64,000 nt of DNA from Wyeomyia smithii (Eukaryota > Arthropoda > Insecta > Diptera > Culicidae). Shown piece after piece: positions 1-12,978 of this stretch (positions are counted from its first letter, which is position 1; each line of letters begins with the position of its first letter). The stretch covers positions 51,059,674 through 51,123,673 of the forward strand of contig NC_073694.1 of NCBI RefSeq assembly GCF_029784165.1, in the 5' to 3' direction. A model generated the notes under the pieces. It saw only the letters and a program-made list of their open reading frames with translations. It was not told the DNA's origin and ran no database searches. The translations under genes and the position numbers were made by a program.

Positions 1-158
1 GTAAACAAGCCACAATTTCACGTTTTTCAATGAATACAAGCTTAATCTACTCGTACAAATAAGATTTTTTGATAAAAAGTGAATTCTTTTATCAATAAAT
101 CTTATTGGTAAGAGCAGATTGTATTGATCAAAAAACGAGAAAATTTGGCTTGTTTACA
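1..158. repeat. Hairpin (inverted-repeat) element
   Basis: Positions 1-12 (GTAAACAAGCCA) are the reverse complement of 147-158. The complementarity continues inward with scattered mismatches to a centre near 79, for example AAGATTTTTTGATAAAA against the TTTTATCAATAAATCTT side. The arms are about 75 bp with almost no loop. The left end coincides with the window edge, so the true border may lie outside. It is probably a small fold-back MITE. No flanking duplication can be tested. Confidence 0.6.
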
Positions 159-829
159 TATGGCATATGGGCCCTTTTCACATGTTTGGCGAGAAATGCG
201 GAAATCTGAACAAATTAAAACTGATGTAGAATCCAAGCTTTGAGCGAAAAGAGCTCTGATGGTATCCAGAGCAAGTGAACTTTTTTCTCTTTCCACCACG
301 GATTCCCCTCACGCTTCGTTTTCATGGAAACGATGATAGACGAACAATTTCTACGAAAATCAACTGGCAGTTGAAGTTCACTTCAGACTAGATTAGATTA
401 CGAACATCTTACAAAATTTCGCCCGCACACCACACTCTCCTCCACTGCAACATAATCCCATAAGTCTATTGTGGTGTGTGGCCCGGAAATCTTCATCCCT
501 CTTTGTCCGACCTTTTCCGCAGCCGTTGTCAGGCCTTCGAAACAACTAGAAAACGTTGAACGGCATGAAGGGTCGCAGCTCGACATTGAACCTACGGGCA
601 AGGCAAACCATTCTCTCTGTGATGTTTGGCGTCAACACGAGTTGACAACAAAGCCGACAGCTGTTGATGGGAAATATATTTTGCAAACACATGTCGTGAT
701 GGAAAATTAATTTGTGTCAAACGTGTCCTTTAGGGCCGGCAAAGATGTGAGGAACTTATGGTTCGAAGCTTGTGGGCTGATAATATTAATGAATTTTGTG
801 ACTACGAGTGAGAAGCTTTCTGGGCAACG
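159..829. other. No gene recognised
   Basis: Ordinary mixed-composition DNA. Short open frames at 398-601 (minus) and 471-710 (plus) overlap each other on opposite strands and resemble nothing I know. No splice-bounded exon or tRNA-like sequence was seen. Confidence 0.5.
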
Positions 830-3629
830 CTGCGAATTAGGAATTTGAGTTTTGCACAGGTAAATTAAAACTTTCATAAAAAATTATAGCAAACAGTGAA
901 CAGTAGATGGTAAGAAAAACGAAAAAATAAATCCAAGAAAAACTACAACCAGGGATTATAAAACAAAAGATAGTCCAACATATAAACAGTGAAGAAAAAA
1001 CTGACAAAACGACGAAAAAAACAGAAAAGAAAAACAGAGGAAATCTATTAAACATTCTAACAGAAACAGATAAAAGAGAAATAGAAACAAAAAAAAACAG
1101 ATAACAAAATAAATAAAATAAAATAAAAAATTAAATTAAATAACACTGGTCAACGCTGATTTACTAAAGCTGAAAAAAATAACTGTTATTTTACCATTCC
1201 TGTGAATTTTGTTTCCAACGCGAACGTTAACCGTGCGCCTCCTTTTACTATTGAATTGGTGAAGACGCAAGGTTAACCATTCGACGGTTTTCTAGATAAC
1301 GAGTTTAGGAAGAAATTTTTATCTAAAGTTCGATATAAGCTTTGATATAGTATTTTAGAGAAAACTTTCTTTTACAAAAATTTCCAATTCGATGGAGCGC
1401 TCATTCTCCTGTAATCACATATTAGAGTTCGTTTCGATTAAATTCAACTTCAACAACAATAACAGAGTAAACAATAACAATATTACAGAAGGATTATTAA
1501 ACCAAAACACAACGAAAAAAAAATCACTTAATCAAAATAAGAAAAAGAAAATCAAGCAATTGTAAAAAAAAGAAACAGAAAACTACAAAGTCAGAAACAA
1601 AAAGGAAACAGAAAATGAAAAAAGGGTAACAGGAAAACAACGAATAGTCAAAAACTAGGAAACGAAAAAGGTAGATGTACCACGCAGAAACCACGAATGT
1701 AGACAAACCAAAACACTAGAAAACAGTGAAGAGTGGAATTACGAAAAACGGAAAAATAGGTCAACTGGAAAATAAAAACAGAGTGAATACGAAACCAGGT
1801 ATATGCACACTGTAAAGAGGAATATTCAAAAAATCATATAAAATCAGAAAATACAAAATCAAACAATATCCCAGAAAAAAAGTACACCTGGAAAACCACA
1901 AATAAAATAAACAGAGAACCAGAAAACACAAATTATTCATTTATATTTATTGAAAATTCAAAAGATATACAAGAAATATGAACTGAAAAAAATACAAATA
2001 CGGAAAACATATGAAACAAAGCAGTTGGAATAAACAAAATAGTAAAATGCAGTAATAAAAAATATAGAAAAACAGCAGAGTTAAAAAGCTGTCAGAAAAC
2101 CGAATGTAGAAAAATAGTGGCCGAAAAAATCAAGAAGAGAAAGATAAAACACAAAAACAGTCGAGATAAAACCAAAAAATCAGAAAAGCAATAAAATAGA
2201 AAAACATAACTGCAAAAAAAAACAGAGTAAAGTAGGCAACTCATTATACACAAAAAAACGGGAGAGCAGAAACACTTGCAACAAAATAAAAGAGAACAAC
2301 ATAAAACCAAAGTAACACAAATGAAAAAACGGAAGGTATTAAACATTAAAAGCTACCTGAAAACAAAAGCTTCAAATTCAGAACTTAAAGTGATAATAGA
2401 CTAACGAAATAACTAAATACAAATAAAATAAAAGTAAGCTGTTAGTATAACAGACAGAACCAAGAAAACAGACATTATGAAAAACAGAAAAAAGCGGCAG
2501 AAGTGAACAGCAGCGGTAAATAGAATCAAACTACATAACACATTAAAAACAATAAAACAAAAAGCATATAAACGAAGAAACATAATACAGGAAAACTATG
2601 AAAAACGAAAAAACAGCAAAACGAAAGAATAAAACAATAGGGCAAAATACCCGAATGGCCATTATGGTTAAAAGGTCTCAAATAAAAATTATCAATCAAT
2701 CAAACAATAGGGCAAAATATCAGGAAACTAGTAATCATTAGGAAATCACCAATAAAACTGTCAATTAGATAAATATATACATACGAGGAAAAAAATGAGA
2801 AAGTAGGAGCGCTGTAGTGTGTAGTGATGTAGTGTAGTGAACAGATCTTGTTGAAACAAAAATATTACATGGAATCAGAAAAACAAATAAAAAAATTATA
2901 GAAAAACAAAAAAGGATAACAAAAAAATAGTAAAACTAAATGGAAAAATAACAGGTAAATAGACTATCAAAATAAAATAATAACAAATAAACAGTTGAAA
3001 TGTGGAACATGAAAAGGAAAAAAAACATAAAACAAAGAAACACAAACAGTACAAACATTAAACCTAAATAGCAAACGGACAGACCAATAGAATAATAGAA
3101 TAACAAAATCTCAAAATAATAAATACACACAACTACAGAGAAAAAATCACTCAATCAATATTGCAAATAAACAACCATGTAGTAATGCAAAAAAAAAAGA
3201 AAACTGCAAAGTTTCCAATAAAGAAAACAAAACTGCTGGGAAATAAAAAAGATTAAACAAAAAGGGAAAAACATAAAAATAGTTCAACTAGAAAATTAAA
3301 ACTTATAAAAAGCAGAGTAAATACGAAATCTGATATATGCACATAGTAAATCGATACGTTGAAAAAAGAAAGAGAAAATATAAACATAAAAAAAATCCTT
3401 GTATAACAGTAAACCTGGTTAACTTACAAATAAAACAAGAAGAGAAATGCAAAACACAAAGTAACATTTGAAAAATCAGAAAAACAGGGAAAATAGGAAT
3501 CCAAAAGTTGGAAACATCACAATTTAATCAGAACAAAAAAAATACAAAGAATGAACAGGAAACATAAATCTAAAAAGGAAACAATACAGAGATTTCTTTT
3601 TTTGTAAACTAAAATATAGATAAACAGCA

Positions 3630-3805
3630 AAATCAAAAAGCAAGTCCATTGAGCAGACAGTATGTGAAGTAGAGAGAGCGAAGAATAAGCGAACTGGAAA
3701 TACGATACAGATTTGGAAAAATATACCGCATCCCGACGGGACATGAACCCGCCATCTCCTGTCTTCGGCATGGTGTTTTGACCAATTAAGCTACGGGGGA
3801 CGGTG
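3630..3805 (-). mobile_element. tRNA-derived SINE, minus copy
   Basis: Read on the minus strand, a tRNA-like head runs from about 3800: an A-box-like TAGCTTAATTGG near 3794-3783 and a B-box-like GGTTCATGTCC near 3748. A non-tRNA body follows to about 3630, including TTCGCTCTCTCTACTTCACA. The same head and body recur in opposite orientation at 3920-4065. A functional tRNA is unlikely because the acceptor stem does not close and the unit continues into a shared body. The family name is not known to me. Confidence 0.65.
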
Positions 3806-3919
3806 GTACTGTTCCACAATCTACATCGTATCACATTCCACTGCCGACTTATTCTATTGATCATCCCTAACTACATACTGCTGTGCAAGCGTTATTTTTT
3901 TATAGACTGAAAGGAATGT

Positions 3920-4065
3920 CAAAACACCATGCCGGAGACAGGGAGATTGCGGGTTCAGGTCCCGTCGGGATGCGGTATATTTTTTCAAATCTGTATCATG
4001 TTTCCAATTCGCTTACTTTTCGCTCTCTTTACTTCACATACTGTCTGCTTAATGAACTTGCGTGT
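3920..4065 (+). mobile_element. tRNA-derived SINE, 5'-truncated plus copy
   Basis: Contains CAAAACACCATGCCGGAGAC, the B-box-like GGTTCAGGTCC and the same body as the minus copy (GATGCGGTATATTTTTTCAA, then TTCACATACTGTCTGCTTAA). The A box is missing, as expected for 5' truncation. With the 3630-3805 copy it forms an inverted pair about 115 bp apart. Confidence 0.65.
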
Positions 4066-6030
4066 TAACGGAAGAAGCCGTTGTTAAAAATAGAAATTTA
4101 GTTCAAGAACCATCAATATAAAAAAAATAAATCAAAGAAAACCGAAAAACATTGAACGTAAAATTAAAAACAGAAAATCAGAAGTACAAAGAAATGAAAA
4201 TAAACAGAAGAAACAGGTATATTCAATATTAAAAAATTCCAGGAAACAAACCAATTGAAAATTACAAGCTCCAGAATTGAAACTCGTAGTGATAACAGAA
4301 TAACGAAATGATTGAACGACAAATAAAATAGGGTTAACGTAATGTATTAGTACATATCTCAAAAACGAAGAAAACAGACATAATAAAAAAAACTAAAAAT
4401 TGGCAGCAGTGAACAGCAGCAAAACAAAGAAAAAAGTAAGAACAACTGCAGAAAAACTAAAAAAAAAGTCGAGACTAAAAAACCGGAAACAGACAGACAG
4501 CAAACAGGAAATTAGAAACACACATGCAAAAAGCAACAAAAACAAGAACATAAAAAAATCAACGAAAAAAGTGCATTGAAAACGTAAAAACGGGAGAACG
4601 GAAACACGTGCAGTGAAAAAAAAGGATACATGAAAAAATAACAGAAAAATAAACAAGCTAATAATATAAACCCCAAAATCTACATCCAAAGTGATAACAG
4701 AATAACAAATAAAACTGGCAAAAGGAAAACGTAAAAATATTAAAAATAAATAAAGATACAAATTAAAACAAAAATACGGTAATAATACGAAAAAAAATTA
4801 AAATATCAATCAAAATAACTGATATACAATCAAACTAATGAACAACGATAAACATGAAACAGGAAACAAAAACCAAAACAGATATCAGAAACACAGGAAA
4901 CCGATGCTGTAAAAAAACCCGGAAACAAATGACATTGAATTGTAATACCGGAACAAAAGAAATTCAGAACAGCATAAAATCTAACAAAGAAAACAAATAA
5001 ATGGAAAAAAATAATAAAGAAAAGAAAGCTGAAAACTGGACACTATGAAAGCAAAAAAAGTTTAAACAGAATTACAGAAGAATACAAAACTAAAATGAAA
5101 CAAGAACAACAGGAAAATAGAAGACAGAAAACTAAAAAACAATTGAAAAAAAAAAGAAACCATAAAACCCGACTAGCGGAGAACAGAGCAGCACTATAAC
5201 AGCAAAATTTAAAAAAAATTCAAAAAACAGTTAGAGGGAAAAAAAAACTTCAGAAAACCTGTAGAGTACGATAAATAAAAAATCAGAAAAGTGAATAGTA
5301 AAACACGAAGCTCAAAAACAATAAAAATAAAGTTACCAGAAAAAAAACAACAAGAAACAGCCAATCTGAAAAACAGTAAAACCGTGTACTCCAAAATCCA
5401 AGCCGCCAGCGATAACACAGTAACGGAATAGTAGAGTAAAAAATAATAGAGGAGTAAAGGTCAACGACCAGGCAAGAGTACTAAAATTGAACAAAAGAAA
5501 AGAAATAGATTAAAAAAAACAGAGAAACTAGTAAACGAACCATAATTAATAAAACTGATAAGTGATAAAAAAATTAAAAAGGAAACAGCACACAAAAAAG
5601 AAAAAAATACATACATTGGACAGATGATATAAAACAGTTGGAAAACGTAGGACAATGAAAATGAATAACGGAACAACAGAAATACAGAGCAACATTAAAT
5701 CTAAACATACGGAAAAAAATAAAAGTAAAATAATAAAGAGAAAAAAATTTAAAATTTAAATTATAGAAGGAAAGAAATACAGAAAATAAAATAACAGTAA
5801 AATTCAAAAACAAAATAGAACAAAAAGGAACAACAGAAAAACGAAAGCCTGAAAACTGAAAAACAATTGAAAAAAAAACACAAATTCAAACATGCACAGA
5901 ACAGAGTATCACTAAAACAACAAAACAGAGAAAAAAACATAAAACCCAATATAAACAGACTAATCCAAAAATAGAAAAATAACGCAAAAACAATAAACAG
6001 GAAATAGCACACCTGTATCCAAAAATCCAT

Positions 6031-6252
6031 GGAGCTGCGTAGTTGCAACGGGAAATACTCCGCTTTGTAAAGCGAATGGTCGTAGGTTCGAATTTTAGTA
6101 GAATCAGGCTACTCGATGTCAAAAAAAGGCACTCCACTATTTACCTTTCTTCTACGTCGCATTCTATAATAGCTTTGCGTGACTTCAACTTAACAAAAAA
6201 TAAGTCCCTTTCATCAATAAAACTGGCCAGAGGAACGCAAGACGAAACTTCT
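6031..6252 (+). mobile_element. tRNA-derived SINE, second family, copy 1
   Basis: Starts GGAGCTGCGTAG, has a B-box-like GGTTCGAATTTTAG near 6086, then a body with TAGAATCAGG, TTGCGTGACTTC and ACAAAAAATAAGT, ending GACGAAACTTC. A second copy sits at 48004-48252, about 80% identical by eye. The 5' part resembles a tRNA, and the 3' body is shared only between copies. Confidence 0.7.
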
Positions 6253-7800
6253 TTAATCAGAATCGATACACAATAACGGAGTAACAGAGAAATAAAGGAC
6301 GAATAAAGGTCAACGACCAGGAAAAAGTACTAAAAGTGAAAAACGGCAAATGAAAATAAACGAAAATAGAAGCAGCAGAAAAACAAGTAAAGGAATAATA
6401 AAGCATCAAACCAATAAATAGTGTTGAAAAATTAAACAGGAAACAAAAAACAAAAAATCTGAAACAAAGTAAAAGGGTTTGAATAATAAAAGAATAAGAG
6501 AGAAAAGACTAAAAATTGTATTATAAAATCAAAAAAGCAGAAAACAGAATAACAGTAAAATACGAAAACATAAAAACAAATGGAAACAGAAAAATGGAAA
6601 AACAAAAACTTAAAAACAAATGAAGAAGAAAAATACAAAACCAGTCATGCGGAAAACACATGAAGGCGAAACAGAAAAAAACAGTTCGAAAAATATATAA
6701 TTAGAGAAACGAAAATACAAAATACCGGTAAATCAGACAAGCTCAGTAAACAGACACAAACAAAAAAAAAACACTAGAACAAATGATTAGGAAAACATGA
6801 AATTGAAAAACAACAACATAAAAAACAGAGTACCGAACGAACCAAAACAACCCCTCAACATTCCTAATGAACAAAAAATTCTAGAACAAAAAGAAACCTG
6901 TACTCTAAAATACGAATCAAAAGAGATATCACAATAACAAAATAGAAAAATGAAGTATATAAAAACCAAAAGAAAAAACAGTAAAGACAAGAACAAGGAA
7001 ACAGATATAACAAGTACACAAACAAACAAAATTTTCCTGAAAATACTAAGATAAAAATACAGAAAAAAGCAACCAGAAAATTTGTTAAAATTGAAACAAT
7101 GTGTAACTAAAACAAGTCAAGTAACTAAACGAAGTCAAGTAACTGAAAAAAGAGAACAGAATAACGAAAACCATGAAACAATAACGAAATGTTACATCAA
7201 AAATAAAGAAACGAGTAAAAAAACAGATATTTTCAGATGAACGAAAAAATTAAAGAACAGCACATACTAAAAACTTAAAATGAACAACATCAACACTCAA
7301 TTACAAAAAAACGCTACTTTATTTAATTAGTTAATGACAATAAACAGTAGAAAAAAAGCAGATAAAAGACAAATAAATAAACAAAAGCACTCAAGCACTG
7401 GAATTAATCATTTGAAATAACAAATGAGCAGTCAAACAGATAGAAAATAATGCACAAAAAACAAACAAGTGAAAATCAAAAAGCACAGAAAATAGATGAA
7501 ATGGAGCATATGGAAAACAGTATAAATTATCAACCGAAAATGCTAAATAACAGAGAAAATGTGAAACAGAAAACGACAAAACCGAAAAGTAGGACTGAAC
7601 GAAAAATACATCTCAAAATAGTGCACACAAATAAAACGTAAGGAAAACAGAGGACCAAGGAAAAGAAAAGAAAAGAAAAAAAAACAACCTGAGTGGAAAA
7701 CAGAAAAAAAAAACAATATATATGAAATTTTAAAAACAGAGAAAAACAGGATAACACAAAAACGACGAATAAAATGTGAAATCTCTGAAACAAATCCGAA

Positions 7801-9877
7801 TGAAAACTGATGTCCGTTTTTCCTGGTTAAAAAGACAATTTTTTCTCCTTTTGCAATAGTGTTGCCTGTTTTTTCCGTTTAATCACATAATAACTTTTAA
7901 TCGATGATTTGTAAGCTTGACGAAAACATCAAAAACGTATTGTTTTGCATTGGAATGAGTTGGCCTAAAAAACTTACGTTTCCCTTCTTGAAGCGGCTAA
8001 AGCTGCGAATAGTTGTTTGTGAGCTGTATTGAGGACAGGTGCGCTGGGCGTGCGCAAGGAAACATCATATTATGTGCAACAATAGAAGCAGAGAAAGCTT
8101 TCATTTCGCCATGTCGTGTGCGGAAAAATGAAATACAATTTTTTTTTTTTTTTTGAATTAAGTATACCGTCGAACAAAACAATTCAAAACAAAATAGCGG
8201 CGTAAGTGCAACAAAGAAAAAACGAAAATGAAAAGGAAAAACCCACGAATTTTTAATAAAAAACTCAATTTTGGGGAATTATTTAAAAAAATGGTAATAC
8301 TGTTGAAAAGAAGAAAAGTTTTTTTTGGATTTTTCGTTAACCACGGAAATCCAAAAAATAATTTTTGGGATGTTCTTTAGGGTTGTTCTCTTCTTATGAA
8401 AATAGAGAAGTTTAAAAGTATTTTCGTTAAAATCTCGAGATCAACTCATATTATCTCAGGGTGATATGTTTTTTGTACGTAATTTTTTTTGAGGAACATG
8501 ATTAAACTATCAAAATCAAAATAAAATTGACTGCATTTGCCAAAAAATGCAAATCTCATTTTAAAATACAAAAATAAACTATCAGGCAACAATTCCGATC
8601 AAAAATGATTTTTTTTGCTCTATTTTTACAAAAGTCTGTAAATTGTAAGAACAAAAAAAGAGGTTTTGAACAAAAAATGCGTTATTTTACAACAACGCAC
8701 AGAGCAGGGGTAATCTAGTCGATATCAAAATTGGAATTTTTCCAAAGTGACACTAGATGAACTTTAAGCAAAATCTGTGATGGTCGTTAACAAGTTAGTG
8801 CTTTTTCGTGATCACTTCTTATGGTTTAACCCTTTTGCATTGTCTCTGTAAAACATCTGTTCAATTGTAGAGTTTCATCGAGATTGATTAAAGAAGTCTC
8901 CTCGTACGTTGTTTTAGAGTTAGGTGATATTTTCTTATTATTTCTCGAGGTTAAAAAGCGCCATTGAGAAATAATCTTTTACATTTATTTGGAGGTTAAC
9001 TTGGACAATACACGACTTGGACATAAAACAAGAACATCGACTCTCGATGTAGCGTAGAATAGCTTCATTCATACACATATTATTAAAACAATTAACATTT
9101 TATTGGTTAAAAAAATTATCACGCCATGAATCAACCACTTTCCAATATTCCAACGATCTGCCTCTCCATCGAATTACCCTACTTTAGGCCAATTTGCTTG
9201 TCCTCTTAAGTGGTATCCTTTATATCGCAAACATTCATTCGGAAAGTATTCACCAAGATGTAGTGCTCTTTGTGCAAAAAGAGAACAAAAACCACAGCCA
9301 GCGAGTTGTGGTAATCCATACTTAACGGCATCGACATCTTGTTTTCCCCCGTTCAGCGAGTGATGTTGGAGGGATTATGGTTTCTCTCGTTGATGGCAAG
9401 CAAGCCAAACGACGATCCATTTTCACGTTGGCTGTTGGTCGCCACTGATTCGACGGTGTGAACATCGAAATCAGATTAACCCCATTGCAGGTTCGTGTTT
9501 ACCAAGTTTTACCTTGCGAGCAGTGCAAATAGTGCTCGAGCAATATAGCAATAAATTCGAGCACACGATGGGGAGGGAATCGATTAACCTAATTAGGAGA
9601 GAGCCTTGTTGCAAACTTTTCTGCTGTCTTTATAGAACTTAAATTAGGATCTTGGGTAGATTACCGAAAACTGCGGAAAGTTGTTCCAGTTAATTGATGT
9701 TATGAAACTTTCGTCGATATACGGTGTATATATCACATAAGATATGAGTTTTAATTTAAGCTTTCGCAAAATAATTGCCAGCAAGACTGAAACAATGTTT
9801 CTACATCTTAACGATGTTACCAGCACGTGGAAGCTGTTTCTTCTGCGCCGAGGAAAATATAGTTTTCAAGCACCAAC
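7801..9877. other. Intergenic or intronic DNA, no gene recognised
   Basis: AT-rich sequence with a T run near 8140-8154. If the kinase gene continues past its 9878-9915 exon, this is its next intron. I looked on the minus strand for the following kinase exon (an H-x-x-x-x-DFN motif) and did not find it. Confidence 0.5.
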
Positions 9878-9915
9878 CTTCCTCATCCAGTAATATGTTG
9901 TCCGGTTTGATATCC
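9878..9915 (-). CDS. STK32: STK32-like kinase, catalytic-loop exon
   Basis: The exon is 38 bp. It follows a good acceptor (CTCTTTTTTCCACAG on the minus strand). Its first G completes the Arg codon left open by the 44532 exon. It then encodes DIKPDNILLDEE and leaves one G for the next exon, which fits the family (HRD-x-KPDN, then D-E-x-G-H). The catalytic Asp is the first residue and the metal-coordinating Asn is in KPDN. The donor GTTGGT is weak, but reading through it meets a TGA within four codons, so splicing is required. The following exon, which should carry DFN/DFG, was not found between 1 and 9877. Confidence 0.8.
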
Positions 9916-11639
9916 CTGTGGAAAAAAGAGAAACAAAGAGCACGTTAGAGGGAACGCAAACAAGCTAAACTCATGCATGAATAAGTGATAAGTATAAGAT
10001 TGTGTCTGAAAACAAATGAGGTAATAAAATGAGTATAAATTTTTCAGGATAACGAGGACTGCGGTAGATCGCCGTATACGTAGCGCAAACGTTCCATATT
10101 CCGCATATGAGCAAAATCATCACAACGGAGACGCCTGGTCGGTTCTGCTATTGGCGAATGAATTTGGTGTCCCACAGCGCAAAAACTTCCCCGCAGCGTG
10201 GTGTGCATTTGCATTAACGTCAACTTAAGCCCTGTCGACCTTAATGGTAAAATATTCATCCGTGTTAGTTATCCAACGGAGAATGGAACAGCCAACTTTT
10301 TCGTTAGCTGTGCTTCTGAAACGTCCCTAAATAAGCTAGAGCAAGGTATGTTGCTTAAAGCGTTTCAATAAATTTTAAGTTCATGTATAGTCCGACCAAC
10401 TTTATGATGAAATGCAAACACATACACTGTCAGCTAGCGAAACAAAGAAGAGCTAGTTCTACTGGAGAAATTTGTGTAATTTGAGCTCTGGTCTGCTGAC
10501 CAACCTGTTTGACCTCGTAAATTCCATAGTCATAGTGGGAGCCGGAAACACATCCCGTCTGATGGAGAGAAAGACCGTGAGCATTGCATTGGAGGCATAA
10601 ATATTTGACAAGCACTTCTCCAGTACTTACAGCTGCTTTGCACAGAAGAATTTGGTACTCTTGCAATAATGGAAACCAACGGCAAATACCACTTCCGTAA
10701 ACATCCGTTCACAATAGTGCTCGAGGCTCTCAAGGGAAGCCAAGAGAAAAGTACTTGTTGGAAATTTATCCACTTGATTTTGCTGGAGACTGTACTGTAA
10801 CTAGTTAAAGTTTACTATTATACCTCTGCTATTATTATACAGTCGACGGTGGCGGTCAAGTTTGGCACCACTTTCAAGTTAGAGACTGGCTGTTTGCAGC
10901 ATGTGAAATCAAAGTTTAAACTGTGTAACAATCTATATGTAACATTGTTGAGGCGGGATCCCGAGCAGAAGAATTAATTAATTAAGGTAGCCTAGCTTCC
11001 AAAAAAATGTAACCCGTTGAAAGTTGTCTGCATCGAAAACCCTTTAGTTTTATAATTACCAATAGTGTGCAAGGTGCGAACGATTCATTTTTTTAAAAAT
11101 CAGTTCTTTGATTGCCCTCTGTTAATTCGTTTTCTTTTAAACATTCCGGTGTTATGCAATGATTTCATTTGTACAGTTTGCCTACTTTTTTGACGGCTGT
11201 AGTTATTCGCTTCCTCCAGCAAAGTCGTTTCAGCATAATGCGGTCTAATTAAGTCATCACTTCCGTGATTGTGAACTTATGCGAAGCGATTTTTGTGTGA
11301 GAAGCTCTTTCGATATCCTATTCAACGACACTGCACAGAAAAGAGCCGAGTAGATTCAAATGAGGGCAACTAGACGGACAAACTTCCTTCTCCTAAAACT
11401 CTGTAACATTTCTCGGCCATTCCTGTATTTTCTTAAGGCCTGTACTCGAAAAAACCCACCAGACAAAAGTGTTCGCCAAAAATTTACTTGAAACTTTCAT
11501 TATTTCATTAAAGTTAGGATTATGTTTCGGCATAATTCCTTTTTGAAGTTTTTTTTCCATCACTGAAAGCCCGCTCTTTCTCCTGCGGACCCCTCATTAC
11601 ATTTTGTGCAATGGTGAAGCCGACCTTTTGGTCACTTCG

Positions 11640-12183
11640 ATCCATTCTGTCATGAATCTCAACTCGTTCTCAAATACCTTGAACGAAATTCGAGCTCTCT
11701 CTTGAGCTTTGGTGAATTTGGGGAGTTGGCGGTTTTTGGTTTTGTATCAATCCAGCGTCGATCGCGAGTAATGGCATGATGCCAGGTCTGGCCAAAATAA
11801 TGACTCGCCTCCTTTGGACCGCAGGAAGGGCAACAGACGCTTCCGGAGGCACTCGGTGCGATAAATTTCGCTGTTGATGGTACCCGTTGTGATGAACAGT
11901 TTACTCAGTTTACCGCTTTGGCGTAGGGCATGCCAGAGCAAGTATTTTTTGGCGAATTTGTACACTTTCTTCTTCTTTATATCTTCCGGAACGTAGAACT
12001 CCAGTCCTGGTATTCGTCATCCGCTATCAAGCGCATCCGTTTCGTTAACCACTCTCGGTACAGCTTGAACGAACCAGGCGGAACTAGGTGACGCCCAGTT
12101 GTCTTCCGATCCATCTCAAGGTCGCAGTCAGATTTCCCATGAGGACGCGCAAAATTCTCTAGCGATTTTCTTCTTGTTTCCAT
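11640..12183 (-). pseudogene. Tc1/mariner-superfamily transposase remnant
   Basis: Minus-strand frames give pieces of a mariner-type transposase in order but in different frames: an ADDEY stretch near 12020, KFAKKYLLWHAL near 11960, FITTGTINSEIY, then CLRKRLLPFLRS and FWPDLASCHY near 11790. The Asp in FWPDLASCHY matches the second catalytic Asp of the family. The third acidic block, normally followed by a C-P-E-L-R-P-I-E-like segment, is eroded. Internal stops and frame changes make it non-functional. Clear terminal inverted repeats were not recognised. It lies in the large kinase intron. Confidence 0.75.
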
Positions 12184-12978
12184 GACATCTCAATAACCAT
12201 TGAACCGATTATTGTGAAATTTTGCACACGTAAATACTACACTCTAAACTTGTTTTACCCTAATTTTTATAAATTTTTACCCTCGAACAAAAATGTTTCA
12301 CACGTATAATCGAATGCTCTTTCCCAGGCCTTCTTAATTTTAAATACTGTTGATCTCGACCCGTTCATTGGTTGACTAATTTCATTGACGCTCTTCTCGG
12401 CGTGAAGAAAAAAAAAAAAAAAACAACCAGAAAATGAATACATATTGCTTTTCGATTTAGTTGCTTGTTAACTTCTGTAGATAATCAGGGGCGCTACTGT
12501 TCTGTTTTCTTCTTTAAGGGAAAATTGGACGCCACTGACCGGTTCTTGGAGTACTGCAATGCGTCCATACTCAGTTCGGAAAGATTAGATCTGATCGGAA
12601 AGAAAATTATTCGAGGGAAGCACTGATAGAGTTTTATCACAAGCATAGAATCCACCTCGACTCCACGGCCGGATATTCACCACAACAATAAAGAGCGGCG
12701 GAGCGCCGCAACCGGTACATCATTGAAATGTGTAGGTGCATGCTGACGGATGCCGGAATGTCTCCGAGATCCTTTTTTTTCATTTTGAGGGAAAATTTAC
12801 TACCAAACACTTGAGAGACCAATCAGGTAGTGTGGGGTCTGACCCACTAAAAACCCTCCAGTCGCCAGCCCATAATACTCCCCGGAACGACCGCTGCTTC
12901 TGTCTGTGCCTGTGCAACTTGCTGGCTCTATCAAGTCTCCTAGCTAATAAACTACCTAACCTGAAGACTGGCGGTTAG

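Larger units (their letters stand above)
830..7800. repeat. 7-kb A-rich, strand-asymmetric degenerate repeat
   Basis: The plus strand is dominated by A with interspersed G and C (AAAACAG, GAAAAACAG, AATAAAA) and little T for almost 7 kb. Phrases recur in diverged form: GTGATAACAGAATAACGAAA near 4290 has relatives near 2390, 4690, 5410, 6270 and 6910; GGTCAACGACCAGG followed by AGTACTAAAA occurs near 5460 and 6310. This suggests an old long-unit tandem or dispersed repeat that decayed. Minus-strand open frames here are Phe/Leu/Val/Cys-rich composition artefacts. SINE copies at 3630-4065 and 6031-6252 are inserted in it. Confidence 0.6.

Noticed and set aside
3722..3811. tRNA gene
   Set aside because: A and B boxes are present but the unit continues into a body shared with an inverted copy, and the acceptor stem does not close; SINE is the better call.
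837..7793. Series of Phe/Leu/Val/Cys-rich minus-strand small proteins, which look like membrane peptides
   Set aside because: Caused by A-rich plus-strand composition; no conserved motif, start context or splice structure.
10430..10733. Two overlapping minus-strand frames near the catalytic-loop exon
   Set aside because: They do not match kinase sequence and lack usable splice borders; likely intron.
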